Source of the DNA: JBOHWJ01 sp050736615
Lineage (GTDB): Bacteria; Desulfobacterota; Binatia; Binatales; Binataceae
Direction: 5' to 3'
NCBI GenBank assembly: GCA_050736615.1
Contig: JBOHWL010000060.1
Location: 1 to 13,987 of the forward strand
DNA: 13,987 nucleotides
A model generated the notes under the pieces. That model was not told the origin of the DNA. It was given only the letters and a program-made list of their open reading frames with translations, and searched no databases. The position numbers and the translations under genes were made by a program. Each line of letters begins with the position of its first letter. Positions within the stretch are counted from its first letter, which is position 1. Positions 5,833 through 12,406 of this stretch are shown in pieces.

Positions 5833-7446
5833 TCAGGCGGATGGTTGGCTATCGGCGCCCTTGCCGAGCGCGATCAGTTGATCATCCGGAAGCCGCCGGC
5901 AGAATTGGGTGAACGATTCTCCCGCGCTCCGTTCGGCCATATAGCCGCCGACCAGGCGCGCGACGGTGTCCTCGACCATCGCGGACGGCACGCGCCGCAA
6001 CAGCGGTTTGCCGATCGCGGCTTCGCGGCCCAGTCCGCCGCGCAAAATCACGTCGTAGGCTTCCAGCGGCTCACCGTTTGGTCCGCGACCGGTGGTGCCC
6101 TGCAAGCCGATATCGCCGGTCCAATGTTGCGCGCACGCATGTGGACAGCCGTCGAGATTGAGCTTGAGTCCGGCCACCGCCTCACCGAAATCTTGCACCA
6201 GTCGCTCGATTACGCTGGCAAGCTTGGTTTTGGTGGGCGTCACCGCGTAATTGCAGTGGGGATCGCCGATACACCCGATCGAGGAGGCGAAAAGCCCGTT
6301 GGCCTCGAGCGGAAAGCCGATTTCGCCGACCCGCGCGACCACTTCGTCAAGCCGTTCCATCGGAATTCCAGTCAGAATGAAATTTTGCCGCCGGGTCAGG
6401 CGGATATCGCCACCGATATTGTCAGCCAAGCCGGCAAGCTCGCGCATCTGGCGGCCGTTCATGGTGCCGAGATAGACCGGAAAGCCGGCGTAATAACGCC
6501 CACCCTCGTTCTGCTCATGAATTCCCATGTGGTCGCTTTCGCTGTCGGCCAACGGCAGCTCGGGCAAATCTTCGAGCGCATATCCCAGCCGCGTCTCGAC
6601 CAGTTTGCGGAATTCTTCGACGCCGTAGTCGTCGATCATGAACTTAAGCCGCGCCTTAACCCGCGAAATTCGATATTCAGTGGTATTGCGCCACGCGTCG
6701 ATAATCGCGCGCAGCACCGGCATCGCCTGCGTGCGCGTGATAAACACGCCCAAATGGCGCGACAGACGCGGGGTCGACGACAGCCCGCCGCCGACGCGTA
6801 CCGCAAATCCCTCGCGCCCATCACGCCGCGTCCCGACCAGCGCGATACAGTTGATTTCCGGCGCGTTGCACTGATAGCGGCACGCCGCGATCGTGATCTT
6901 GTGTTTGCGCGGGAGATCGGAATATTCACGATTGCCGTAGAAAAAGTCCGCCGCCTCGCCGATCAGGCCGGTCACGTCGAACAACTCGTCGTGATCGACA
7001 CCGGCCACCGGGCATCCGGTGATATTGCGCACCACGTCGCCACATCCGCCCATCGTGGTAAGCCCGGCGTGCCTTAACCGCTCGAGAATTTCCGGGAAAC
7101 GATCGAGCGTGATGTAATGAAGCTGAATATTTTGCCGGGTGGTCAGCTCGCCCTGGTCGCGACCGAATTGCTCGGAGATTTCGCCGATGGTACGCAAGCC
7201 CAACGGGCTCAGGATCCCGCTCGGTATTTTCACCCGCATCATGAAGGTGCCGATTTTGGGCTTGTCGTGGTACATGCCGAACCACTGCAGCCGCACGATG
7301 TCCTCTTCGGGCAGATGTTCATACGGCGTCTCGACCAGACGGCGCCATTGATGCTCCAGCTCGGCGGGGAAAAGCTCACGCTTGAGCCGCTCGACGGAGT
7401 TGCGCTTGAGCACGAGCTCCCAGGACGGTGGTTCACGTTTGGGCAC
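5833..7446 (-). CDS. Siroheme/[4Fe-4S] sulfite (or nitrite) reductase, ferredoxin type
   Basis: 537 residues, typical of ferredoxin-dependent nitrite/sulfite reductases. Six-electron reduction of sulfite to sulfide (or nitrite to ammonia) at coupled siroheme and [4Fe-4S] centres. The cluster cysteines are C392-x5-C398 (GCIGDPHCNY) and C434-x3-C438 (DGCPHACAQHW). Anion/siroheme contacts are visible as TTRQNIQLH (102-110), VVRNITGC (138-145) and RKHK (180-183). Two ferredoxin-like half domains repeat (about 60-130 and 315-380). The amino-acid sequence does not cleanly separate sulfite from nitrite reductase; operon linkage to cysH favours sulfite. The start is GTG 7446 with GAAGG six bases upstream. 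It is transcribed away from the Rrf2 regulator gene, with a shared control region. Confidence 0.93.
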   Translation of the reverse strand: MPKREPPSWELVLKRNSVERLKRELFPAELEHQWRRLVETPYEHLPEEDIVRLQWFGMYHDKPKIGTFMMRVKIPSGILSPLGLRTIGEISEQFGRDQGELTTRQNIQLHYITLDRFPEILERLRHAGLTTMGGCGDVVRNITGCPVAGVDHDELFDVTGLIGEAADFFYGNREYSDLPRKHKITIAACRYQCNAPEINCIALVGTRRDGREGFAVRVGGGLSSTPRLSRHLGVFITRTQAMPVLRAIIDAWRNTTEYRISRVKARLKFMIDDYGVEEFRKLVETRLGYALEDLPELPLADSESDHMGIHEQNEGGRYYAGFPVYLGTMNGRQMRELAGLADNIGGDIRLTRRQNFILTGIPMERLDEVVARVGEIGFPLEANGLFASSIGCIGDPHCNYAVTPTKTKLASVIERLVQDFGEAVAGLKLNLDGCPHACAQHWTGDIGLQGTTGRGPNGEPLEAYDVILRGGLGREAAIGKPLLRRVPSAMVEDTVARLVGGYMAERSAGESFTQFCRRLPDDQLIALGKGADSQPSA

Positions 7447-7452
7447 AAAAAA

Positions 7453-7457
7453 CCTTC
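7453..7457 (-). promoter_or_regulatory. Ribosome binding site for the GTG start of the siroheme reductase
   Basis: GAAGG on the minus strand, separated from GTG (7446-7444) by six bases (all T). Confidence 0.6.
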
Positions 7458-7529
7458 GATCGTCGACCTTTTTTGACGCGCACGCGCTGGATTCTGCTTA
7501 TGCGGTAATCTCGATTCGGAAAAAGTAAC

Positions 7530-7554
7530 TTAGAAGACTATGTTAGTCAACTAA
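7530..7554. promoter_or_regulatory. IscR type 1-like operator in the divergent control region
   Basis: The core GACTA-TGT-TAGTC (7536-7548) is a perfect 5-base inverted repeat with a 3-base spacer. Compared with the 25-base E. coli IscR type 1 consensus as I remember it, 20 of 25 positions agree, including the full GACTR and YAGTC half-sites. It sits between a siroheme/Fe-S reductase and an Rrf2-family gene, the position expected for an Rrf2 autoregulatory and target operator. Confidence 0.6.
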
Positions 7555-7567
7555 TTATATGACTAAC
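7542..7567. promoter_or_regulatory. Second overlapping operator-like inverted repeat
   Basis: Perfect 8-base arms GTTAGTCA (7542-7549) and TGACTAAC (7560-7567) with a 10-base spacer. It shares the TAGTC half-site with the IscR-like site, and a further ACTAA half lies at 7550-7554. The half-sites GACTA/AACTA/GACTA thus recur at 7536, 7549 and 7561, spaced 12-13 bases apart, which would suit cooperative dimer binding. Confidence 0.5.
7554..7559 (-). promoter_or_regulatory. Candidate -10 element of the sulfite reductase operon
   Basis: Perfect TATAAT on the minus strand, inside the spacer of the 7542-7567 inverted repeat, implying a leader of about 100 bases before GTG 7446. No -35 match at 16-19 bases spacing, so an activator or occluding regulator is plausible. 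Confidence 0.4.
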
Positions 7568-7583
7568 CGAGTCAGCTATTTTC

Positions 7584-7601
7584 GCACGAGCCTGCTCGTG
7601 C
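7584..7601. promoter_or_regulatory. 18-base palindrome in the divergent region
   Basis: GCACGAGC-CT-GCTCGTGC: perfect 8-base arms with a 2-base centre. A shorter pair, CTATTT (7576-7581) and AAATAG (7610-7615), flanks it. It lies 73 bases before the Rrf2 ATG. The tight 2-base centre suits a protein site better than an RNA loop. Confidence 0.45.
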
Positions 7602-7673
7602 TATTACCTAAATAGTGCGGGAAGAAATCAGCGGGAAAGCCCCGGCGGCGCGCCAAAGAGAAGGCTCATCGAG

Positions 7674-8111
7674 ATGAAATTCGGCGTCGGTGTGGATTAT
7701 TGCCTCAAAGCCCTGATCATGCTGGCCGAGCGTTATCCGTCCGCCCAGCCGCAGCGCGTCGAGGAAATCGCGGCGGCACAGGCGATTCCCGAGAACTATT
7801 TGAGACGGCTGCTAATCGAATTGAAACGCGGCGGGCTGGTCGCGAGCCAAAAAGGCCCCAACGGCGGTTATATGCTGGCGCGCCATCCTTCCCGGATTAC
7901 AATGGCGGACGTGGTGCAGATTATCGAAGGCGATTACGTCCCGGTCGAATGCCTTGAGGAGAGCGCGAATTCGCCCTGCGCGCGCGGCGATGCCTGTGCA
8001 ATGCGCGACGTTTGGCGCGAGGTGCGCGACAGCGTCGTCACGATTCTCAGCCGCACCACCCTGCAGTCGTTGAGCGAGCGGCGCAAGACGGCGCTCCATT
8101 TCCAAATCTGA
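7674..8111 (+). CDS. Rrf2-family transcriptional regulator with three C-terminal cysteines
   Basis: 145 residues. The N-terminal winged helix of the Rrf2 family is clear: MKFGVGVDYCLKALIMLAER (1-20), recognition region IPENYLRRLLIELKRGGLV (38-56) and wing QKGPNGGYMLAR (59-70). Three cysteines C93-x8-C102-x5-C108 occupy the place of the [2Fe-2S] ligands of IscR and the cluster ligands of NsrR. Position 111, three after the last cysteine, is Arg where IscR has its His ligand, so the cluster (if any) is coordinated differently. It probably senses Fe-S, sulfur or redox state and controls the divergent sulfite-reductase operon and itself through the operators upstream. The gene ends ten bases before the first glycosyltransferase, so it likely leads that operon. 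It is not called iscR because no isc genes are adjacent. Confidence 0.9.
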   Translation: MKFGVGVDYCLKALIMLAERYPSAQPQRVEEIAAAQAIPENYLRRLLIELKRGGLVASQKGPNGGYMLARHPSRITMADVVQIIEGDYVPVECLEESANSPCARGDACAMRDVWREVRDSVVTILSRTTLQSLSERRKTALHFQI

Positions 8112-8121
8112 ACGCCGAGTT

Positions 8122-9060
8122 GTGATGACCCCGGTATCCGTCGTCATTCCGGTCTTCAACGGCGCCGCGACGGTCGCCGAAGCGATCACGAGTGCGCTAA
8201 GGCAGACCTATGGGCCGCTTGAGTTGATCGTTGTGAACGATGGCTCGACCGACGCAACTTCCGCGGTGGTGGCGCGTTACTCCGATCGCCTCAAGCTAAT
8301 CGAGCAGCCCAATGCCGGTATCGCGGCGGCGCGCAACGCCGGCGCCAAAGCCTCCCGGGGCGAGTACCTGGCTTTTCTCGACTGCGATGATCGCTGGCAG
8401 CCGGACATGATCGCGCGCACAGCCGCGGCGCTTGACGCCGACCCGCGCTGCGCGATGGCATATTGTAATCTGACGGTGGCGGACAGCGGTGGCCGTTCGC
8501 TGGGCACCACGGTGGTTGGACCGGGCTTTGCCCATGCCCCCGGCCTCGACGAAATGCTGAAACGGTTGTGGCCGATTATGCCGAGCGCGGTCCTGATGCG
8601 CCGCACGGCGTACGCCGCGTGCGGCGGCTTTCCCGAGCAGTTTCGTTCCTATGGCTACGAGGATGCCTATTTCTGGATGCAGATGCGTGAGTGCGGCCAT
8701 TTTCATTATCTCGCGGAGCCGCTCGGCATGTGGCGTTTTGCGCTCTTCCCACGTCCACTCAAACGCACCGGGATGAACCGGCACGCCGGGGATCTATTCG
8801 TGCGTCTGGTACGCGAGCGCTATGGCGTCGATGCAACGCCGTTGGTGCGCTCGCGTTTACGCGCCTCGCGCAGCATCCTGGGCTACATCGGCCTTACCGC
8901 GTTGAATGCCGGAGACCCCCTGGCCGCCCGGCGCGCCTTTCTCAACGCATTGCGAATGGACCCCTCGCGAGTCAAAAATTATCTGCGCCTGGTGCGCACG
9001 TTTCTGCCGCCTGGACTCGCCCGCGCACTGTCCGGCCGCACGCGCGCGAACGCGAACTGA
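8122..9060 (+). CDS. Family 2 glycosyltransferase (GT-A fold), first paralogue
   Basis: 312 residues counted from GTG 8122; ATG three bases later is equally possible. Inverting GT2 signature: VVIPVFNG (7-14), nucleotide-binding VVNDGSTD (37-44), AAARNAGAKASRGEYLAFLD (68-87), metal-binding DCDD (87-90) and the catalytic-base ED in GYEDAYFW (178-185). Transfers a sugar from a nucleotide donor onto a glycan or lipid; the acceptor is unknown. There are no membrane helices, so it is cytoplasmic. The C-terminal tail (251-312) contains a TPR-like repeat, GDPLAARRAFLNALRMDP (264-281), and is shared with the second GT2 two genes downstream. It lies ten bases after the Rrf2 gene and 44 before the sulfotransferase. 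Confidence 0.9.
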   Translation: MMTPVSVVIPVFNGAATVAEAITSALRQTYGPLELIVVNDGSTDATSAVVARYSDRLKLIEQPNAGIAAARNAGAKASRGEYLAFLDCDDRWQPDMIARTAAALDADPRCAMAYCNLTVADSGGRSLGTTVVGPGFAHAPGLDEMLKRLWPIMPSAVLMRRTAYAACGGFPEQFRSYGYEDAYFWMQMRECGHFHYLAEPLGMWRFALFPRPLKRTGMNRHAGDLFVRLVRERYGVDATPLVRSRLRASRSILGYIGLTALNAGDPLAARRAFLNALRMDPSRVKNYLRLVRTFLPPGLARALSGRTRANAN

Positions 9061-9104
9061 ACGCCGGCCCCATCACCCGATGACGCTTCGATGTTGAACC
9101 TTGC

Positions 9105-9899
9105 ATGAACGCGCAACCCACTCCAATGCGCAACTGTGTGATCCTCGGCTCCGGACGCAGCGGCACCAGTCTGGCGGCAGGCATGTTAGCCAAAGCCGGC
9201 TATTTCATGGGAGAGGAGTTGTATCCGCCCGACGACGGCAATCCCAAGGGCTATTTCGAGGACCGCGAAATCAACGGCATCAATGAGGGGCTGTTGGCGC
9301 GTCTTTTCCCCACGCCCAAACGCAGCCTCGGCGATCGCCTGCGGCGGCGCCGATCGCACCGCCAATGGGATCGCTGGCTGGCGGAAATTCAACCGGGTAC
9401 GCTGATAACGTCCAGTGTGAAACTGGATGGGCGTATTGCCGCGATGACCGCGCGGGCGCCGTTTTGCTTCAAGGACCCCAGATTCTGCTACACCCTGCCG
9501 GCCTGGCGTCCTTACCTTGCTAATACGCTTTTGCTCTGTGTTTTCCGTCATCCCGCGATAACCGCGGCAAGTCTGTTGAAGGAGGCGCAACGGATGCGAA
9601 ACCTGAGTGAAATCGGCACCCGCATCGACCTCGAACTCGCGTTGCGCGTATGGCGCCTGATGTATACGCACGTGCTTGAGACGCACCGTCCGGCCGGCGG
9701 CGAATGGCTCTTCATGCACTACGATCAACTGGTGGACGGCACCGCGTTGGCGCAAATCCAGCGACGGCTTGAGGTTCGGGGCGATCGTGAGTTCGCCGAC
9801 GCCATGCTGCGCCGTTCGGCCCCGGCCGGTCCCGTGCCGCCCGTGGTAGTCGAACTCTACCGGCGGCTATGCGATTTGGCTGAATATCAAGCCGCTTGA
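9105..9899 (+). CDS. PAPS-dependent sulfotransferase family protein
   Basis: 264 residues. The 5'-phosphosulfate-binding loop is GSGRSGTS (15-22), and the 3'-phosphate-binding segment is RHPAITAAS (148-156). The KDPR motif (123-126) and PDDGNPKGYFED (42-53) are common in this bacterial sulfotransferase group. It would transfer sulfuryl from PAPS to a hydroxyl or amine of a carbohydrate or lipid acceptor. Lying between two glycosyltransferases, a glycan acceptor is most likely. There is no signal peptide or membrane segment. The start at ATG 9105 is favoured by position only; ATG 9126 (residue 8) is an alternative, and no strong RBS precedes either. PAPS must come from APS kinase elsewhere in the genome, because the local cysH looks APS-specific. 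Confidence 0.85.
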   Translation: MNAQPTPMRNCVILGSGRSGTSLAAGMLAKAGYFMGEELYPPDDGNPKGYFEDREINGINEGLLARLFPTPKRSLGDRLRRRRSHRQWDRWLAEIQPGTLITSSVKLDGRIAAMTARAPFCFKDPRFCYTLPAWRPYLANTLLLCVFRHPAITAASLLKEAQRMRNLSEIGTRIDLELALRVWRLMYTHVLETHRPAGGEWLFMHYDQLVDGTALAQIQRRLEVRGDREFADAMLRRSAPAGPVPPVVVELYRRLCDLAEYQAA

Positions 9900-9953
9900 T
9901 AGCAACGGACGGGACTTCAATCTATCGCTCGCTATTTGCTAACATAGGCACGC

Positions 9954-10874
9954 ATGATTTGGGCTTCGGCCATAATACCCGTTTACAACGGCGAAGCGAC
10001 GATCGTGCCGGCCGTCGAGAGCGCACTTGCCCAAGACTTTGATGGCGCCCTTGAAGTGATCGTCGTCGATGACGGCTCGACCGACTCCACCGCCGAGATG
10101 TTGTTACGTTTTGGCGAGCGGATCGTGGTAATCGCCCAATCCAACCAGGGGCTGGCCTCGGCTCGCAATGCTGGTGCGGCGGCCGCGCGCGGCAATTATC
10201 TCGCCTTCCTTGACGCCGACGATGTGTGGTTCCCGCGCAAGCTCGAAATTACGGTTAGCGCCCTGGAGGATAATCATCTGGCCGTGCTGGCGTATTCGGA
10301 TGCGGTCCCGGTCAATAGTACGGGCGCCGCGCTGGCGGAATCATACGTCGCGGGCAACTTTGGCTACGCCCCCAAAATGGGTGACCTGCTCGACCAATGG
10401 TGGCCAATCCTGCCGAGCGCGGTGGTGATCCGGCGGCTCATCTTCGAGGCTTGCGGCGGCTTTTATCCTGAATTTCGCCGCGCCTACGAGGATGTCGACC
10501 TGTGGCTGCGCGCGCGCGAGCGGGGCGACTTTGAATATATCTCACAGCCGCTGCTCAATTATCGCCTGACGCCGCCCGCCGCGCGGATGATGAAATACGA
10601 AGACGATTATCCCTTGTTCGCCCGGCGCGTGCGCGAGCGATACGGCAAGCGCGCCCGCAATCTGCTGCGCACCACCTGCGACGCTTACGTCAGTGTGCTC
10701 GGTTACCGCGGGCTAACGGCGATGCGCGAGGGCGACGCGATGGCGGCGCGGCGGTTATTCATGCACGCGTTGCGTTACCGCCCGCTGCATTTCAAAACCG
10801 CGATGCGTCTGGCACGCACCTTCATGCCGGCATCCATGGCGCAAACGCTCACCGGCCGCACGCGTACACCGTAA
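9954..10874 (+). CDS. Family 2 glycosyltransferase (GT-A fold), second paralogue
   Basis: 306 residues, clearly homologous along its whole length to the GT2 at 8122. Motifs: AIIPVYNG (6-13), VVDDGSTD (37-44), LDADD (86-90) and YEDVDLW (178-184). The region DLLDQWWPILPSAVVIRR (144-161) aligns with EMLKRLWPIMPSAVLMRR in the first copy. The C-terminal TPR-like tail with GDAMAARRLFMHALRYRP (260-277) and final GRTR is conserved between the two. An AGG six bases before ATG 9954 may serve as RBS. The duplication around a sulfotransferase gene suggests two successive sugar transfers on one glycan, or similar acceptors. The donor sugars are not predictable from sequence. Confidence 0.9.
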   Translation: MIWASAIIPVYNGEATIVPAVESALAQDFDGALEVIVVDDGSTDSTAEMLLRFGERIVVIAQSNQGLASARNAGAAAARGNYLAFLDADDVWFPRKLEITVSALEDNHLAVLAYSDAVPVNSTGAALAESYVAGNFGYAPKMGDLLDQWWPILPSAVVIRRLIFEACGGFYPEFRRAYEDVDLWLRARERGDFEYISQPLLNYRLTPPAARMMKYEDDYPLFARRVRERYGKRARNLLRTTCDAYVSVLGYRGLTAMREGDAMAARRLFMHALRYRPLHFKTAMRLARTFMPASMAQTLTGRTRTP

Positions 10875-10931
10875 TTTCACTCGCGGCGACCGCTCGATTA
10901 TTTCGAACTCGCTGAATCCAGGTCGATTACC

Positions 10932-11573
10932 ATGGCCTTGAAACCACAGGTTGCCTTGATTTTCCCCAACCAATTTCCGGAAGCGGCGGCGATGCTGGGC
11001 CGCGCCTTCGTCGAGGACCCGTTACTTAAAGCGATCGTCTGCAATATCGCCGATCCGGCGCAGCGCTCCGCGCGGATGACTTACCTCTTCAGCGTCGTGC
11101 TGAAAGGCCATCGTCGTGACGGCCAGCCGGTGATTGGCGTAATGCGCGATCGGCGGGTCGCCGGCAGCGCGATTATCGAGTACGTCACGCGTCCGAATGC
11201 AACCGCGATGACCGTGATGAGCGGCCTCACGCTGATACCCGAGCTGATCCGCGCCGGCGGCCTTAACGGTGTCGCCCGCGCGATCTCGGTGCTCGATACC
11301 CTGACGCGCAATCGTCCGCCCGAGCCGCATATTTATCTCAACATCCTGGGCGTAGAACCCGAATTTCAGCGCAATCATTATGGCGTCGCGATGCTCGATT
11401 TTCTGCGCGATCAAGTCGCGCTTCGGAGCGACCTCGCCGGTGTCTATTTGGAAACCGCAACCGAATCCAACGTCTCCTACTACAGCCATTTCGGTTACCA
11501 GGTACTGAATGAAATCTATCCGCTCGGCGTGCGCATGTGGCGCATGATGCAGCCGCGCATCGTCTCGATATGA
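10932..11573 (+). CDS. GNAT-family N-acetyltransferase
   Basis: 213 residues. The acetyl-CoA-binding motif A is visible as HIYLNILGVEPEFQRNHYGV (133-152): a beta-strand followed by Q-R-N-H-Y-G, the place of the family's Q/RxxGxG/A. Motif B follows in LETATESNVSYYSHFGYQVL (173-192), with the N...YxxFGY pattern that closes many GNAT domains. The N-terminal half is helical and less conserved. The acceptor is unknown. It lies 57 bases after the second glycosyltransferase on the same strand, so it could acetylate an amino sugar made or used by the same cassette, or may just follow it. ATG 10932 is the first start; no strong RBS is visible. Confidence 0.82.
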   Translation: MALKPQVALIFPNQFPEAAAMLGRAFVEDPLLKAIVCNIADPAQRSARMTYLFSVVLKGHRRDGQPVIGVMRDRRVAGSAIIEYVTRPNATAMTVMSGLTLIPELIRAGGLNGVARAISVLDTLTRNRPPEPHIYLNILGVEPEFQRNHYGVAMLDFLRDQVALRSDLAGVYLETATESNVSYYSHFGYQVLNEIYPLGVRMWRMMQPRIVSI

Positions 11574-11588
11574 GAGCGCACGGGCAAA

Positions 11589-12028
11589 ATGCGTAAGTTC
11601 CTGGTCTATCTGGTGGTGCCGCTACTGGCAGTAGGCGTAACGAAGTGGAGCCGAGCACATTAGCGAAGCCTAAGGCGGAGCGAGTAAGCGAGTCTGCGAG
11701 TTACGTTTAAGAATTTGAGTCCGCGAGCCGCGTCCAGATTAAGTCCGTAGCAAGTCCCGCACCCACGCACGATCCGCTGGTCGCCCAATTCCGTTCCGAT
11801 CTGCAACAGGCAATCACGCGCTCGAAGCTGACCGGCGCTCAGAAGCAACAGATGCATCAAGACCTCGAACAGTTGCGCGAGGCGCGCGCCAGCCATAACC
11901 GGATGCAGAGGTGGCGCGCGATGCGCCGCTTCCGCACGATCCTCGATAGTGGCGCTTTCACATCCCAGGACCGCGAAAAAATTGAAAAAGACCTGCAGCG
12001 AATCCGCCCCGCCCGAAGTAAATCTTAA
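11589..12028 (+). pseudogene. Small secreted protein gene interrupted by a repeat insertion
   Basis: ATG 11589 opens a signal-peptide-like sequence, MRKFLVYLVVPLLAVG, which stops at TAG 11661. From 11711 a different phase is open to TAA 12028 and reads a helical, charged protein (DPLVAQFRSDLQQAITRSKL, LTGAQKQQMHQDLEQLREAR, DREKIEKDLQRI). Between them lies repeat DNA. GTAG occurs at 11631-11634 and 11747-11750, 116 bases apart. Removing one copy plus the intervening DNA joins LLAV to ASPAPTHDPLVAQ in one frame, giving a 107-residue protein with a plausible signal-peptidase site near AVA-SP. The mature part has an LTGAQ element reminiscent of Spy/CpxP-like LTxxQ, but I do not assign a family. 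It starts 15 bases after the GNAT gene. Likely inactive as it stands. Confidence 0.65.
11635..11750 (+). repeat. Interspersed repeat inserted in the secreted-protein gene
   Basis: About 116 bases flanked by GTAG (a possible 4-base target duplication). Inside, CGTAAC (11636-11641) and GTTACG (11699-11704) form an inverted pair enclosing a purine-rich GCGAAGC/GCGGAGCGAG-type sequence. Bases 11674-11700 match 23 of 27 positions with the reverse complement of 12197-12223 in the next repeat. It has no coding capacity. Confidence 0.6.
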
Positions 12029-12109
12029 TGGCGGCATCCACACGCACGCGTTTGGCAAGCACGCGCTCATCGTACTGTTCCAAAGAGTGGGTGACAAAAT
12101 TCGCTTTGG

Positions 12110-12261
12110 TTGTCATTCTGAGCAAAGCGAAGAATCCCGGATCTTTTTTGATTTGCGAGCTTCTTACCGGGATTCTTCACTGATTTTAGTGCGCGCCTCG
12201 CAGACTCGTTCGCTCGCTTCGCCTTCGGCTCTGCTGATGGCGGCTCCGTTCAGAATGACAA
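12110..12261. mobile_element. MITE-like interspersed repeat with terminal inverted repeats
   Basis: Perfect 12-base terminal inverted repeats TTGTCATTCTGA (12110-12121) and TCAGAATGACAA (12250-12261). Inside are a second perfect pair, GAAGAATCCCGG (12129-12140) and CCGGGATTCTTC (12167-12178), and a GCGAAGCGAG-rich arm (12197-12223) shared with the 11635 repeat. TGACAAA occurs directly repeated at 12092-12098 and 12256-12262. Repeats with the CATTCTGAGC...GAAGAATCC theme recur in many environmental bacterial genomes, to my knowledge without encoded proteins. None is encoded here, so any movement would be non-autonomous. Confidence 0.65.
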
Positions 12262-12406
12262 ATAATTTCACACCCTCTAAAGCTCAGCGGGCACTTGGAC
12301 CAAGGAAGCCGGCAGCGAGCGCCGACAATGGGACGCGGGCCAGACGGCTGGAAATCGCCGGTCTCACGTCCCATCAGGGTTTGAGGCATCGAAACGTGCA
12401 TCGCGC
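12262..12406. other. Intergenic stretch with a stem-forming inverted repeat
   Basis: No gene seen. ATGGGACG (12328-12335) and CGTCCCAT (12367-12374) form a perfect 8-base inverted pair with a 31-base interior that holds a smaller CCAG/CTGG stem. It follows the end of the minus-strand SDR gene, so it could be part of that gene's 3' region or a small structured RNA. No U-tract. Confidence 0.35.

Noticed and set aside
4978..7077. A 699-codon open frame on the plus strand
   Set aside because: It lies wholly antisense to cysH and the siroheme reductase, whose motifs are unmistakable. Long antisense frames arise from strong third-position GC bias.
7515..7544. Candidate sigma-70 promoter for the Rrf2 gene (TTCGGA and TATGTT)
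   Set aside because: Only three and four of six bases match, with an 18-base spacer. Too weak to list, although its overlap with the IscR-like site would fit autoregulation.
11660..12097. 145-codon open frame on the minus strand
   Set aside because: It runs through the repeat insertion and antisense to the plus-strand secreted-protein frame, which has a signal peptide and coherent helical sequence. No family features are seen in the minus-strand frame.
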